The notes under the pieces are model-generated. The model searched no databases. It saw only the letters and a program-made list of their open reading frames with translations, and was not told the DNA's origin. Of a DNA stretch of 64,000 nt, positions 19,556 through 28,420 are shown in pieces. The translations under genes were made by a program, and so were the position numbers. Source of the stretch: Sinomicrobium weinanense (GTDB lineage: Bacteria; Bacteroidota; Bacteroidia; Flavobacteriales; Flavobacteriaceae). Every line of letters begins with the position of its first letter. Position 1 is the first letter of the stretch. Location of the stretch: the NCBI RefSeq assembly GCF_018863395.1, contig NZ_JAHKRR010000004.1:186001-250000 (forward strand), in the 5' to 3' direction.

Positions 19556-21268
19556 ATGAAAAAGATATTTATAGCCATACTGGCCATAACAGCGTTCTCG
19601 GCCTGTGATATAGACCGGGACCCCTATGGAGCCCTGGATGCAGAGAATGTAGTTAATGATCCCGATGCCAATCTCGAATCTTTGATCAACGGGATGTATG
19701 CCCAGTTAAAAGTCTGGTCCGACCCCATGCACCGACTGGGAGAATATGCAGGTGATAATATGATGATCCGCGGTTCGTCTACGGATGCCTTTTACGAATT
19801 TATATCCTATTCCCGTACGCCGAACAACTATCGGTTGACCCAGTTTTGGGACTACGGGTATAAGGCCATTGCCCAGGCGTCCAATATTATCAATATGTTC
19901 GAAGAGGGACGGGATGCGGAGTTCGATAATAAACTGGGAGAATGTTATTATGTTCGGGGTATGATGTACTTCTACCTGTGCCGCGCATTCGGACGTCCGT
20001 ATTATCAGAACCCGGAAACAAACCTGGGCGTGCCGATCGTCAATGGTACTCCGGATGATGTCATCAACCTGGAACTTCCCGACCGCGCAACGGTTAAGGA
20101 AACCTACGAGCAGGCCATCGGCGACCTGAAGAAGGCCGAAGAACTGCTCACCCTGGACAAAGGGCATATTTTTGCTTCAAAAGAAGCGGCCCAGGCTATG
20201 CTGTCGCGCATTTATCTTTATATGAGCGGCACCTATGAAGCGCCTAACACAGAATTTGCACAACTGTCTGTAGAATATGCAGACAAGGTGATCAATTCCG
20301 GAAAGTATTCATTGCTGCCAAGAGAGCAGTTTATGAAATACAATACTTTTGTTCCGGAAAACAATGCAGAGACCATATTTGCCGTAAAACGCGTAGCTTC
20401 GGAATTTTCGGGCTTTGACCATTACTATGGTGTTGGCGGTATGTATGCCAACATCGGCGGTATGGGCTGGGGAGAAATGTACGCCAGCGCCAAATATATC
20501 GACCTGCTGAACGAGACCGGCCGTAACGACTGGCGCCCGGACAGCTATAATATGGTAGACGCACGTGCCGCTTTTATCGAACCTACCTATGAGCAGAATG
20601 CGGACACCGGAGAATATACCGAAGTGTTCCGTTTTGTGAAGCAGGATGGCGAGAATGTCCTAAACTATGTACAGGCACAGACCAGCCGTAGCGGGGGCAC
20701 AATAACATGCAAGGATGGGGACGATAGCTATACACTCACTCCGGTCGATGCTGAACAGGAGATCTATTCTATCCAGTATAAAGACGGGAATACATATACA
20801 GGTGTCATAGACAACTACATTGCACTGAATCGTGTATATCCGCAGTTCTACATTACAAAAGCATCGCGTGAAGGAGAGGAATCCCACCTGCATTCCCCGG
20901 TGATCAGCCGGTTGGGTGAAATTTACCTGAACCGTGCCGAAGCCTATGCCAAACTCGGAAATTACAGCGCGGCACTGGCCGATCTCAACACCATCAGAAC
21001 GCGTTCTATCGTAGACGGGGCATACAGCGGCCTGGATGCTTCCAACGCAAGTGAGCGGATCGACAAGGAACGTCAACTGGAACTCGCCTACCAGGCAGAG
21101 CGCAGTTTTGACGTATTCCGTAACGGAGTAGCATTGACCCGTCACTATCCGGGGCCTCACAAACAATTTGAGGATATTCCGGCTACCGACTTCCGTGTCA
21201 TATACTATATTCCCCAGGATGCCATTAACTCTTATCCGGGTACACTGACACAAAACCCGACGCAATAA
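19556..21268 (+). CDS. SusD/RagB family glycan-binding lipoprotein
   Basis: The 570-residue surface lipoprotein partner of the SusC just upstream. The ATG at 19556 begins a lipoprotein signal (MKKIFIAILAITAFSAC, lipid cysteine 17). The N-terminal SusD-like region (NLESLINGMYAQLKVW) and TPR-type helices (AAQAMLSRIYLYMSGTYEAP; LGEIYLNRAEAYAKLGNYSA) are visible, and the C-terminus is typical (ERQLELAYQAERSFDVFRNG...YYIPQDAI...TQNPTQ). A segment about residues 365-425 is longer than in many relatives and may form a binding loop. A long palindromic terminator-like element follows. Confidence 0.95.
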   Translation: MKKIFIAILAITAFSACDIDRDPYGALDAENVVNDPDANLESLINGMYAQLKVWSDPMHRLGEYAGDNMMIRGSSTDAFYEFISYSRTPNNYRLTQFWDYGYKAIAQASNIINMFEEGRDAEFDNKLGECYYVRGMMYFYLCRAFGRPYYQNPETNLGVPIVNGTPDDVINLELPDRATVKETYEQAIGDLKKAEELLTLDKGHIFASKEAAQAMLSRIYLYMSGTYEAPNTEFAQLSVEYADKVINSGKYSLLPREQFMKYNTFVPENNAETIFAVKRVASEFSGFDHYYGVGGMYANIGGMGWGEMYASAKYIDLLNETGRNDWRPDSYNMVDARAAFIEPTYEQNADTGEYTEVFRFVKQDGENVLNYVQAQTSRSGGTITCKDGDDSYTLTPVDAEQEIYSIQYKDGNTYTGVIDNYIALNRVYPQFYITKASREGEESHLHSPVISRLGEIYLNRAEAYAKLGNYSAALADLNTIRTRSIVDGAYSGLDASNASERIDKERQLELAYQAERSFDVFRNGVALTRHYPGPHKQFEDIPATDFRVIYYIPQDAINSYPGTLTQNPTQ

Positions 21269-21301
21269 TGGACGGGTAAGTAGCCGAACGATTTTAAATG
21301 C

Positions 21302-21443
21302 AAAAACGGGACTGTCTTTTAAAAGTACTTTTTCCGTCACCCTGAACTTGTTTCAGGGTCCCATAACACTGATCGGACAAGTGGAATGAGATGCTGAAAC
21401 AATCAGCATGACGGGTACAGACTTTTGAGACAGTCCCGTTTTT
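21302..21443. repeat. Long imperfect palindrome with terminator-like outer stem
   Basis: The outer arms AAAAACGGGACTGTCT (from 21302) and AGACAGTCCCGTTTTTTT (to 21443) enclose further matching arms: CCCTGAACTTGTTTCAGGGT on one side and GATGCTGAAACAATCAGCAT on the other. The whole stretch of about 140 bases can fold on itself. It lies between convergent genes (susD + and ATP-grasp -), so it can stop transcription both ways. The nested structure suggests a REP/MITE-type element captured inside a terminator. Confidence 0.7.
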
Positions 21444-21511
21444 TTGTTTCTAAAAAAGTATTTTATTCGTTGCTGTACGGAATGGTAAAGCATGATAACC
21501 CTGCGTTCAAT

Positions 21512-22588
21512 TCACCACTCCCAACCCTGCCGGAGCATATTGGCCAGCAGGTCTGTATAATTCCATCCTGCTTTTCGCGCAGCCAGGGCGGTAAGGCTGT
21601 CCTGGTCTTTCCGGTGAGGGCGGGAAGCCCCGGTCATATTGGGTTTCAGGTTGAGGTCAAACAGATGGTATTTTCCCCTGCTGTCACTTCTGCAGTCTAT
21701 ACGTATGGGAGCCCTGGCATCAACCAGGGACGCAGCTTTTTCACAATGCAGGTATAACTCCCGTATGGCATCCGAAAGCAGTTCACTGTCTTCTAGTACA
21801 GCACTATTCCTGATCACGGCCACGGTACCATTGTACGGAGCGATCCCGTTTTGGTGATGGAGCCTTTTAACTGCCGGCAGGCACCAGTGATCTGAAAACT
21901 CTTTTTCCGCTTCCGGGAATTTATATTTTCCGGGAGGCATTACTGTAATAGTGACTTCCTGTCCCGGCAGGTATTCTTCCGCATATACCGTGTTGCCAAA
22001 CTTCCCCGAATCGAAAATATCGGCCAGTCTCCCTGTCAGTTCCTTGTTGTTGTGCACAACCGTTACACCCTCACTTCCCCTCCCTCGCAGGGGTTTAAGG
22101 ACAACGGGGAAAGAAATACGGGAAGAAACTTCCGTGTGGTTCTTTTCCGATATCAGGACAGCCGGGGGGATGGGGAGAGCGTTATTTTTTAGCAAGCGGT
22201 TGGTCACCCACTTATCGTCATACAGATCCGTAGTGTCCGGAACCTGGCCTATGATCTTGATGTCTTGGTCTCTGAACCGGCTTACAGGATGGGTTGCATA
22301 AAGGACCGTATTGAGCCACAATTTCCGCGCCCCTCGGTGGAGTGCCGAAGTAATGCCGGAGATCGTATCCGGGAAAACCCAATCGGTGTCTTTGTAGATG
22401 TCCGGCTGGTTTACCGGGGTTATTACGGGTATTCCGGCCAGAGCAAGCGTATATGCAATATCGGCACCACTGTCTGCATAGCCCCCGGGTTTTACAGGCT
22501 TTCTGACCCCGTTTTTGGAGGGGGGAGCAGCCGCCTGGTATAAGATGGCAACCGGTTCAGGATGGTCTTTGATGTTTTCTGGCTCCAT
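21512..22588 (-). CDS. ATP-grasp family ligase, D-alanine-D-alanine ligase-like
   Basis: A 358-residue ATP-grasp enzyme. Such enzymes join a carboxylate to an amine or similar acceptor through an acyl-phosphate. Visible parts are an N-terminal pre-ATP-grasp domain, the central lysine region (FPVVLKPLRGRGSEGVTVV), the VYAEEYLPGQEVTITVMPPG strand and the metal-binding end (RIDCRSD...YHLFDLNLKPNMTG). The substrate is unknown; it is not the cell-wall Ddl, since the usual EVNTxPG ending is replaced. It stands alone on the minus strand between two SusCD clusters, which may reflect insertion. It begins at an ATG at 22588. Confidence 0.8.
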   Translation of the reverse strand: MEPENIKDHPEPVAILYQAAAPPSKNGVRKPVKPGGYADSGADIAYTLALAGIPVITPVNQPDIYKDTDWVFPDTISGITSALHRGARKLWLNTVLYATHPVSRFRDQDIKIIGQVPDTTDLYDDKWVTNRLLKNNALPIPPAVLISEKNHTEVSSRISFPVVLKPLRGRGSEGVTVVHNNKELTGRLADIFDSGKFGNTVYAEEYLPGQEVTITVMPPGKYKFPEAEKEFSDHWCLPAVKRLHHQNGIAPYNGTVAVIRNSAVLEDSELLSDAIRELYLHCEKAASLVDARAPIRIDCRSDSRGKYHLFDLNLKPNMTGASRPHRKDQDSLTALAARKAGWNYTDLLANMLRQGWEW

Positions 22589-23236
22589 GGAACGATGTTG
22601 TGGTCAGGAGTTTAAAAATACAAATAATCGCCCGCGGGATAAACTAAAAGGGAAGATAAAATCATCCGGCGGTTTGTTCGGGGATAAATTTATCGTACTA
22701 TTTATGGCGTAAGAAATTGCTTGAATATTTAGGTTTCTAATCTGTATACTAAGGTATTCCGGGCAATAATATTTTTACAATTTTTTTGTATGAAAACTTT
22801 TTATCTTGCTGATTTTTAGGATTATATTAATAAATAGAAATAAATTGTATTGTTTTATTATTAACTATTTTATTGATTTATCATTAATGTTTTTACATTT
22901 AAATTGCTTATAATTGCATTTGTATGTCGATATGTGTCGTCTGTGACAAAAACCATGTCGTTCGTATAAAATTTTTTTAAGGAAAATTTAATAATCCTAC
23001 TTTAAAACTTTTGCCTGACCTAATGTTACTTCATAAAGAGAAAGATGTTTTTTATGTCTTACTTTTTTTGAGGAAATAACTTATGCGTTTCAGCAAAATG
23101 AGTATGACAGGAATACCTTTTCGTCAAACCAATAAACATAAACAGAAGTATTAATATTTATGGGGCCTTGTCATATTTTTTGAAACTGATTTTACGTGTA
23201 AGTAGCACACTATCAACAACTAACAAACTTTGATTT
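22589..23236. other. Very AT-rich 648-base intergenic region before the third susC
   Basis: The stretch 22700-23236 is far richer in A and T than the flanking genes and has no open frame of note. It must hold the promoters of the divergent ATP-grasp and susC genes, but no clear TAnnTTTG box or palindrome like those at 10058 and 16271 could be assigned. The last bases, ACAACTAACAAACT just before the susC start, match the leader of the second susC at 16440. Confidence 0.5.
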
Positions 23237-26200
23237 ATGAGAAGAAAACTATTTTTAAAGATTCGTATGACAAGGCAAAATACGTCCTGTATTTTGCTTT
23301 TTTGTTGCATGCTGGTGACATCTGTGCATGCATTCGGGATACCCCCGGAAGGAGTGAAGGAAAAAAGGGCCACAGCATTTTTATCCGTGACCGGGACCAT
23401 AACTGATGGAAATGGTGCTCCCCTGGTGGGGGCAAGCGTTATGGAAAAAGGCACAAGCAATGGCGTGGTAGCCGATTTTGATGGTAATTATGCCATAGAG
23501 GTAAGCGGCCCTGATGCGGTCCTGGTAGTGTCTTATGTGGGTTTTAAAACCGTGGAGGTGCCCGTGGACGGAAGAGAAGTGATCAACGTTACGCTCCAGG
23601 AAGACCTGGCCCAGCTGGAGGAAGTGGTGGTTGTAGGTTACGGTACACAGCGTAAAAAGGATCTTACAGGGGCAGTGGCCGTAGTGGATGTAAATGAGTT
23701 GAAACAACAGCCCGCCGCCAGCCCTGTCGAAGGCTTACAGGGAAAAGCCACCGGTGTACAGATCATTAACAACGGGGCACCGGGAGCCACTCCGCAGATA
23801 CGTATCCGGGGATTCAGTACCATTAATAATAACGATCCGCTGTATATCATTGACGGGATGCCCTATGAAGGAAAGCTGAGCTGGTTGAGCTCCAATGACA
23901 TTGAAAGCATGCAGGTGCTGAAGGACGCTTCTGCGGCATCCATTTACGGTGCCCGTGCCAATAACGGTGTGGTTATTGTCACCACCCGCAAAGGGGTAAA
24001 GGGAAAACCCCGTATTACATTTGACACCTATTACGGAACACAGGTGCCGAACCGGGGCCGTTTCCCCGATTTCCTGAACCCGCAACAGTATGGAGAGTAT
24101 GTGTACCGGCAATACATAAATGCAGGAGGTGAACCAGGTCCGGGTAATCCTGGTACCACCGGCACCAATTATGGATCAGACCCGACCCGGCCAACCCTGC
24201 CCGAATACCTGCTGGCCGGTACAAAAACAGGGCACGATATCACTGCAGCAGATGCCGACCCCTCGAACTACCGTTATGTGATGGACCCGGAACAGTACTA
24301 TACCATTGTCAAGGCCAACCAGGCCGGGACCAACTGGTTTGAAGAGATCACGCGTAGTGCGCCCATACGAAACCACCAGTTGAGCATACTCGGCGGCGGG
24401 GAGAATGCTACCTATGCGTTCAGTGCAAGTGCCTTCAAACAGGATGGTACTTTCCATCATACCGGGTTTGAACGGTATACCGTTCGCAGCAACAGCCAGT
24501 TTACCTTTCTCGACGACCGGCTGACGATCGGGGAAAATATGCAGTATTCCGCGACCAAAGGAGTTGGATTTGGTGTTAATGAGAATAGGTCTGGTGACTA
24601 CCAGGCCGAAGATTCACCCATCGGCTGGGCGTATCGTATACAGACTATCGTACCGGTGTATGATATCAATGGCAATTTTGCCGGTACCAAGGGCGATAAA
24701 ATGGGCAACGCCGATAACCCGCTGGCGGTATTGTACCGCGCCAAGGACAATGTCAGCAAAAGCAACCAGTTTTTCGGGAGCACTTATGCGGATCTCGAAC
24801 TGCTCGAAGGCCTCAACTTCCGGACTACCTTCGGTATACGCTATGAGAGCTTCAACGGCAGGACCATCGGGTATCCCAACCCGGAACGTTCAGAGGGAAG
24901 TTACACAAACAATACCCTGGAAGAGTACCAGGGGTACAACAGGGAATGGACATGGTCTAATACCGCTACGTACAAAACCACGTTCAACGACATACACAAT
25001 CTCACAGTACTTGCAGGGACCGAAGCCGTGGAGTATAATTTCCGGCAGTTGATCGGTAACGGGAATGATTTCTTTATATCCGGCGATCTCGATTATTATT
25101 ACCTCGGCACAGCGGCCAACACCTCGGCCAACAGTGTGGGGGCCAAAAGTGCCCTGTTCTCTGTTTTTGGCCGGGTGGATTATTCATTCGACGACCGGTA
25201 TTTGTTTTCGGCTACCGTACGGCGCGACGGGTCTTCCAACTTTGGCCCGGATAACAGGTACGGTACTTTCCCCGCAGCCAGCCTTGCCTGGCGATTGTCC
25301 AACGAGAAGTTTATGGAGCCGGTTTCCTGGCTGGACGACCTGAAATTCAGGGCGGGCTACGGGGTTACCGGTAACCAGCGTATCCCCACTTTCCAGTACC
25401 TGAGGCAGTATGCTTCCCGGATTAACCAATCCTTCTATCCCATTGGCGGGGGCAATGACCTCGTCAGCGGATTGTGGACCAGTAATTACGACAACCAGGA
25501 CGTGAAGTGGGAAGAACTGAAGTCGATAAACCTGGGGCTCGATTTCACCCTGTTCGACAATAGGATAGACGGCTCGATCGAGTGGTTCGACCGGCGCACC
25601 GACGGGGTACTATATCCCGTTCCACAGCCCGCCGCCGCCGTGGGTACAGGTGATTCACCCTTTGTCAACACCGGAAAGATCAAGAATGCAGGTGTTGAGG
25701 TCGGGGTTAACTATCACTTTAACCCGTATGCGGGCGAAGGCGATTTCCGGTTTGATGTGGGGGCGTTTTTCTCCAAGTATAACAACGATGTCATTGAGCT
25801 GGCACCGACCGTTACCGAACAGCCCTATCTGACGCTACGGGGTGTAACAACCTCGGTATTGAAGGCCGGGGCACCATTCGGGGCCTTCTATGGATATCAG
25901 GTGGATGGTATTTTCCAGAGCAAGGAGGATATTTCCAACACCCCTTCGTATGAAAATGCCCGGGTGGGAGGCTTTAAGTTTGCCGATATTAACGGGGATG
26001 GAGCGATCGATGGAGATGATCGTACGGTTATAGGCAACCCGCACCCCGATTTTATTTATTCCCTTAGCCTGAATGCTGAGTACAAACGCTTTGATATCAG
26101 TATGTTCTTTAACGGGTCTCAGGGCAATGACATTTTTCAGCTGACCCGCCAATATACCGATCTCTTTGCATTTCCGGGTGCGGTGAGCACCCGTACGCTG

Positions 26201-26545
26201 AACGCGTGGAGCCCGGAAAACCCGAACAGTACAATACCTTCGGCTTATGCCGATGCACCGACTTTTGAGCGCCAGTCCTCCAGTTACTATGTGCAGGATG
26301 GCAGTTTTTTCCGGATGAAGAACCTGCAGATAGGGTATACTGTGCCCGTGGAGAAGGTTTTTCAGGGGCATGTGTCCAAACTCAGGGTCTATGCCAGTGC
26401 AACCAACCTGTTCACCATTACCGATTACACCGGGATGGATCCGGAGGTAAGCCAGTATTCATCCACGTTTTCGGCTCCCGGAGTGGATATGGGGGTTTAT
26501 CCGGTACCGCGCCAATACCTGCTGGGATTCAGTGTTACCTTTTAG
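23237..26545 (+). CDS. SusC/RagA-type TonB-dependent receptor
   Basis: A complete 1,102-residue glycan importer. The order is signal peptide ending near HAFG, carboxypeptidase-like domain (VTGTITDGNGAPLVGASV), hallmark LEEVVVVGYGTQRKKDLTG, plug (ATGVQIINNGAPGATP, IRIRGFSTIN, LYIIDGMPYEG, MQVLKDASAASIYGARANNG) and a barrel ending LLGFSVTF. The first 130 residues are close to those of the SusC at 16440 while the remainder has diverged, so the exported and signalling part is shared and the ligand part differs. It lies upstream of its susD, with 52 bases between them. Confidence 0.96.
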   Translation: MRRKLFLKIRMTRQNTSCILLFCCMLVTSVHAFGIPPEGVKEKRATAFLSVTGTITDGNGAPLVGASVMEKGTSNGVVADFDGNYAIEVSGPDAVLVVSYVGFKTVEVPVDGREVINVTLQEDLAQLEEVVVVGYGTQRKKDLTGAVAVVDVNELKQQPAASPVEGLQGKATGVQIINNGAPGATPQIRIRGFSTINNNDPLYIIDGMPYEGKLSWLSSNDIESMQVLKDASAASIYGARANNGVVIVTTRKGVKGKPRITFDTYYGTQVPNRGRFPDFLNPQQYGEYVYRQYINAGGEPGPGNPGTTGTNYGSDPTRPTLPEYLLAGTKTGHDITAADADPSNYRYVMDPEQYYTIVKANQAGTNWFEEITRSAPIRNHQLSILGGGENATYAFSASAFKQDGTFHHTGFERYTVRSNSQFTFLDDRLTIGENMQYSATKGVGFGVNENRSGDYQAEDSPIGWAYRIQTIVPVYDINGNFAGTKGDKMGNADNPLAVLYRAKDNVSKSNQFFGSTYADLELLEGLNFRTTFGIRYESFNGRTIGYPNPERSEGSYTNNTLEEYQGYNREWTWSNTATYKTTFNDIHNLTVLAGTEAVEYNFRQLIGNGNDFFISGDLDYYYLGTAANTSANSVGAKSALFSVFGRVDYSFDDRYLFSATVRRDGSSNFGPDNRYGTFPAASLAWRLSNEKFMEPVSWLDDLKFRAGYGVTGNQRIPTFQYLRQYASRINQSFYPIGGGNDLVSGLWTSNYDNQDVKWEELKSINLGLDFTLFDNRIDGSIEWFDRRTDGVLYPVPQPAAAVGTGDSPFVNTGKIKNAGVEVGVNYHFNPYAGEGDFRFDVGAFFSKYNNDVIELAPTVTEQPYLTLRGVTTSVLKAGAPFGAFYGYQVDGIFQSKEDISNTPSYENARVGGFKFADINGDGAIDGDDRTVIGNPHPDFIYSLSLNAEYKRFDISMFFNGSQGNDIFQLTRQYTDLFAFPGAVSTRTLNAWSPENPNSTIPSAYADAPTFERQSSSYYVQDGSFFRMKNLQIGYTVPVEKVFQGHVSKLRVYASATNLFTITDYTGMDPEVSQYSSTFSAPGVDMGVYPVPRQYLLGFSVTF

Positions 26546-26597
26546 GATATGAGGCATGAGATTTGAGAATGTTTTAACAAATATAAATTTTTCAACA

Positions 26598-28319
26598 ATG
26601 AACATACGATATATAATAGTTGTGGCAACTGCACTGCTGCTGGGGAGTTGTGGCTCGGATTTCCTGGATCAGAAACCGCAGGGAAAACTGATAGACGAAC
26701 AGCTGAACAACACGAAGGCCGTGGAATGGCTGCTTACAGGAGCCTACGGCCTGATGAACGGCAACCGTGACGGCACCTGGGGCAACTATGCGGCTGCCCC
26801 GAGCCAGTGGCTTTTCGGGGATGTGGCCGGGGGAGATGCCCATAAGGGAAGTGAAGCCGGAGACCAGGCTACGATGTTTGAAATCGAACAACATACATCC
26901 ATTCCGGTGAATGAACACCTGTCTGTGATGTGGAACAATTACTACGAAGGCATTAACAGGTGCAATACCACACTGCGCCTGCTGAAGGTGGTACAGGAAA
27001 CCGGGGAGGAGACCTTTACGGACGAACGGGCCACTGAGATCGAAGCGGAAGCGAGGATGCTGAGGGGGCATTATTATTTTTTCCTCTGGCGGGTATTTAA
27101 GAATATCCCTTATGTCGACGAAACCGTCTCTACTGCCGAGGCAGCCCAAACGCCAAACAATGTAGATGTATTACCGTTTATTGAAGCGGATTTCCGGTTT
27201 GCTGCAGATCAGCTCACCAATACCCCGCCGATGGGAGATGAAGGCCGGGTAGATGGTATTGCAGCAAAAGCATACCTGGGTAAGTTGTACCTGTATCAGC
27301 AGAAATATGCGGAGGCACTGGATTTATTTAAAGCGGTTATAGCCGACAGGCCGGACCTGGAGACCTTGCCATTCCTGGACAATTTCAATGTCAATACCGA
27401 AAACGGCCCGGAGGACATTTTTTCAGCCCAGCACGCCATCAACCCGGATGGTGGTGGTGACAACGCCAATGTGGGCGATATGCTGTCAGGGCTGTATGGC
27501 TCGGCACCGGCAAATTGCTGCGGCTTTTTCAACCCTTCCTTTGACCTGGTCAATGCATTCCGGGTGACGGCAGAAGGACTGCCCATGCTGGATGGTGCCT
27601 TCCGTAACGATCCTTATTTGTCGGATTTCGGCTTAACTGGTGACGCCCAGGAAAATTACCAGGTAGATCAATCCCTTGCTGTAGACCCCAGGTTGGATTA
27701 TACTGTAGGGCGCAGGGGCGTACCATACCACGACTGGGGCATCATGCCGGGCAATGACTGGTTGCGCGACCCTGCTTTCCACGGGCCTTTCGTGGCCCAT
27801 AAACGCATGATCGACGAAGCGGATTTTGCCGGGAATACGCAGTCCGGAGGGGTCAATTATGTGACCGCACTGAATGTTAGTATTATACGGTTGGCGGATG
27901 TATACCTGATGGCAGCGGAATGTGCGGCAGAAACGGGCGATCTGCCCTATGCAATGAACATGGTCAATGCGGTACGGAAACGGGCGGATAACCTCCCGCG
28001 TAAAAAAATTGATGGTAACGATGCAGCCGCGTATAGTGTACAACCCTATCCCGCATCGGCATTTGGTTCGAAGGACAATGCCCTGAAGGCCATCCGGTTC
28101 GAGCGCAGGCTGGAACTGGCACTTGAAGGACACCGCTTTTTCGACCTGGTACGATGGGGGATCGCCAAGGAGGAACTGGAAAGTTATTCTGCATTTGAGG
28201 GAAGTATAATCAATGTATATGGTGGGCTCTCCTTTTCGGAAAAAAATAGTGTTTTTCCGATTCCGCAGGATCAGATAGACCGTAGCGGTGGAAATCTGCA
28301 GCAAAATCCCGGGTATTAG
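26598..28319 (+). CDS. SusD/RagB family glycan-binding lipoprotein
   Basis: The 573-residue lipoprotein partner of the third SusC. The ATG at 26598 was chosen because it starts a lipoprotein signal (MNIRYIIVVATALLLGSC, lipid cysteine 18); an in-frame upstream start at 26556 would add 14 non-signal residues. The family signs are DFLDQKPQGKL after the cysteine, helices such as GIAAKAYLGKLYLYQQKYAE and IRLADVYLMAAECAAETGDL, and the end FERRLELALEGHRFFDLVRW...FPIPQDQIDRS...LQQNPGY. A strong terminator follows at 28351, closing the carbohydrate region. Confidence 0.95.
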   Translation: MNIRYIIVVATALLLGSCGSDFLDQKPQGKLIDEQLNNTKAVEWLLTGAYGLMNGNRDGTWGNYAAAPSQWLFGDVAGGDAHKGSEAGDQATMFEIEQHTSIPVNEHLSVMWNNYYEGINRCNTTLRLLKVVQETGEETFTDERATEIEAEARMLRGHYYFFLWRVFKNIPYVDETVSTAEAAQTPNNVDVLPFIEADFRFAADQLTNTPPMGDEGRVDGIAAKAYLGKLYLYQQKYAEALDLFKAVIADRPDLETLPFLDNFNVNTENGPEDIFSAQHAINPDGGGDNANVGDMLSGLYGSAPANCCGFFNPSFDLVNAFRVTAEGLPMLDGAFRNDPYLSDFGLTGDAQENYQVDQSLAVDPRLDYTVGRRGVPYHDWGIMPGNDWLRDPAFHGPFVAHKRMIDEADFAGNTQSGGVNYVTALNVSIIRLADVYLMAAECAAETGDLPYAMNMVNAVRKRADNLPRKKIDGNDAAAYSVQPYPASAFGSKDNALKAIRFERRLELALEGHRFFDLVRWGIAKEELESYSAFEGSIINVYGGLSFSEKNSVFPIPQDQIDRSGGNLQQNPGY

Positions 28320-28350
28320 ATGTTGCTATATACAGATTTGTATTGATACA

Positions 28351-28386
28351 AACACCCTCCCGGTCTTTTCGGGAGGGTGTTTTCTT
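28351..28386 (+). terminator. Rho-independent terminator after the third susD
   Basis: A GC-rich stem (ACACCCTCCCG with CGGGAGGGTGT) has a short loop followed by TTTTCTTTT. It ends the third SusCD transcript. Confidence 0.85.
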
Positions 28387-28420
28387 TTGATAAGAGGGGG
28401 GTGGTGTAGATCGGTTGCCC

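Noticed and set aside
22740-23200. Phage or plasmid attachment or origin region because of AT-richness
   Set aside because: No iterons, integrase, replication gene or tRNA nearby; it is more simply a promoter region.
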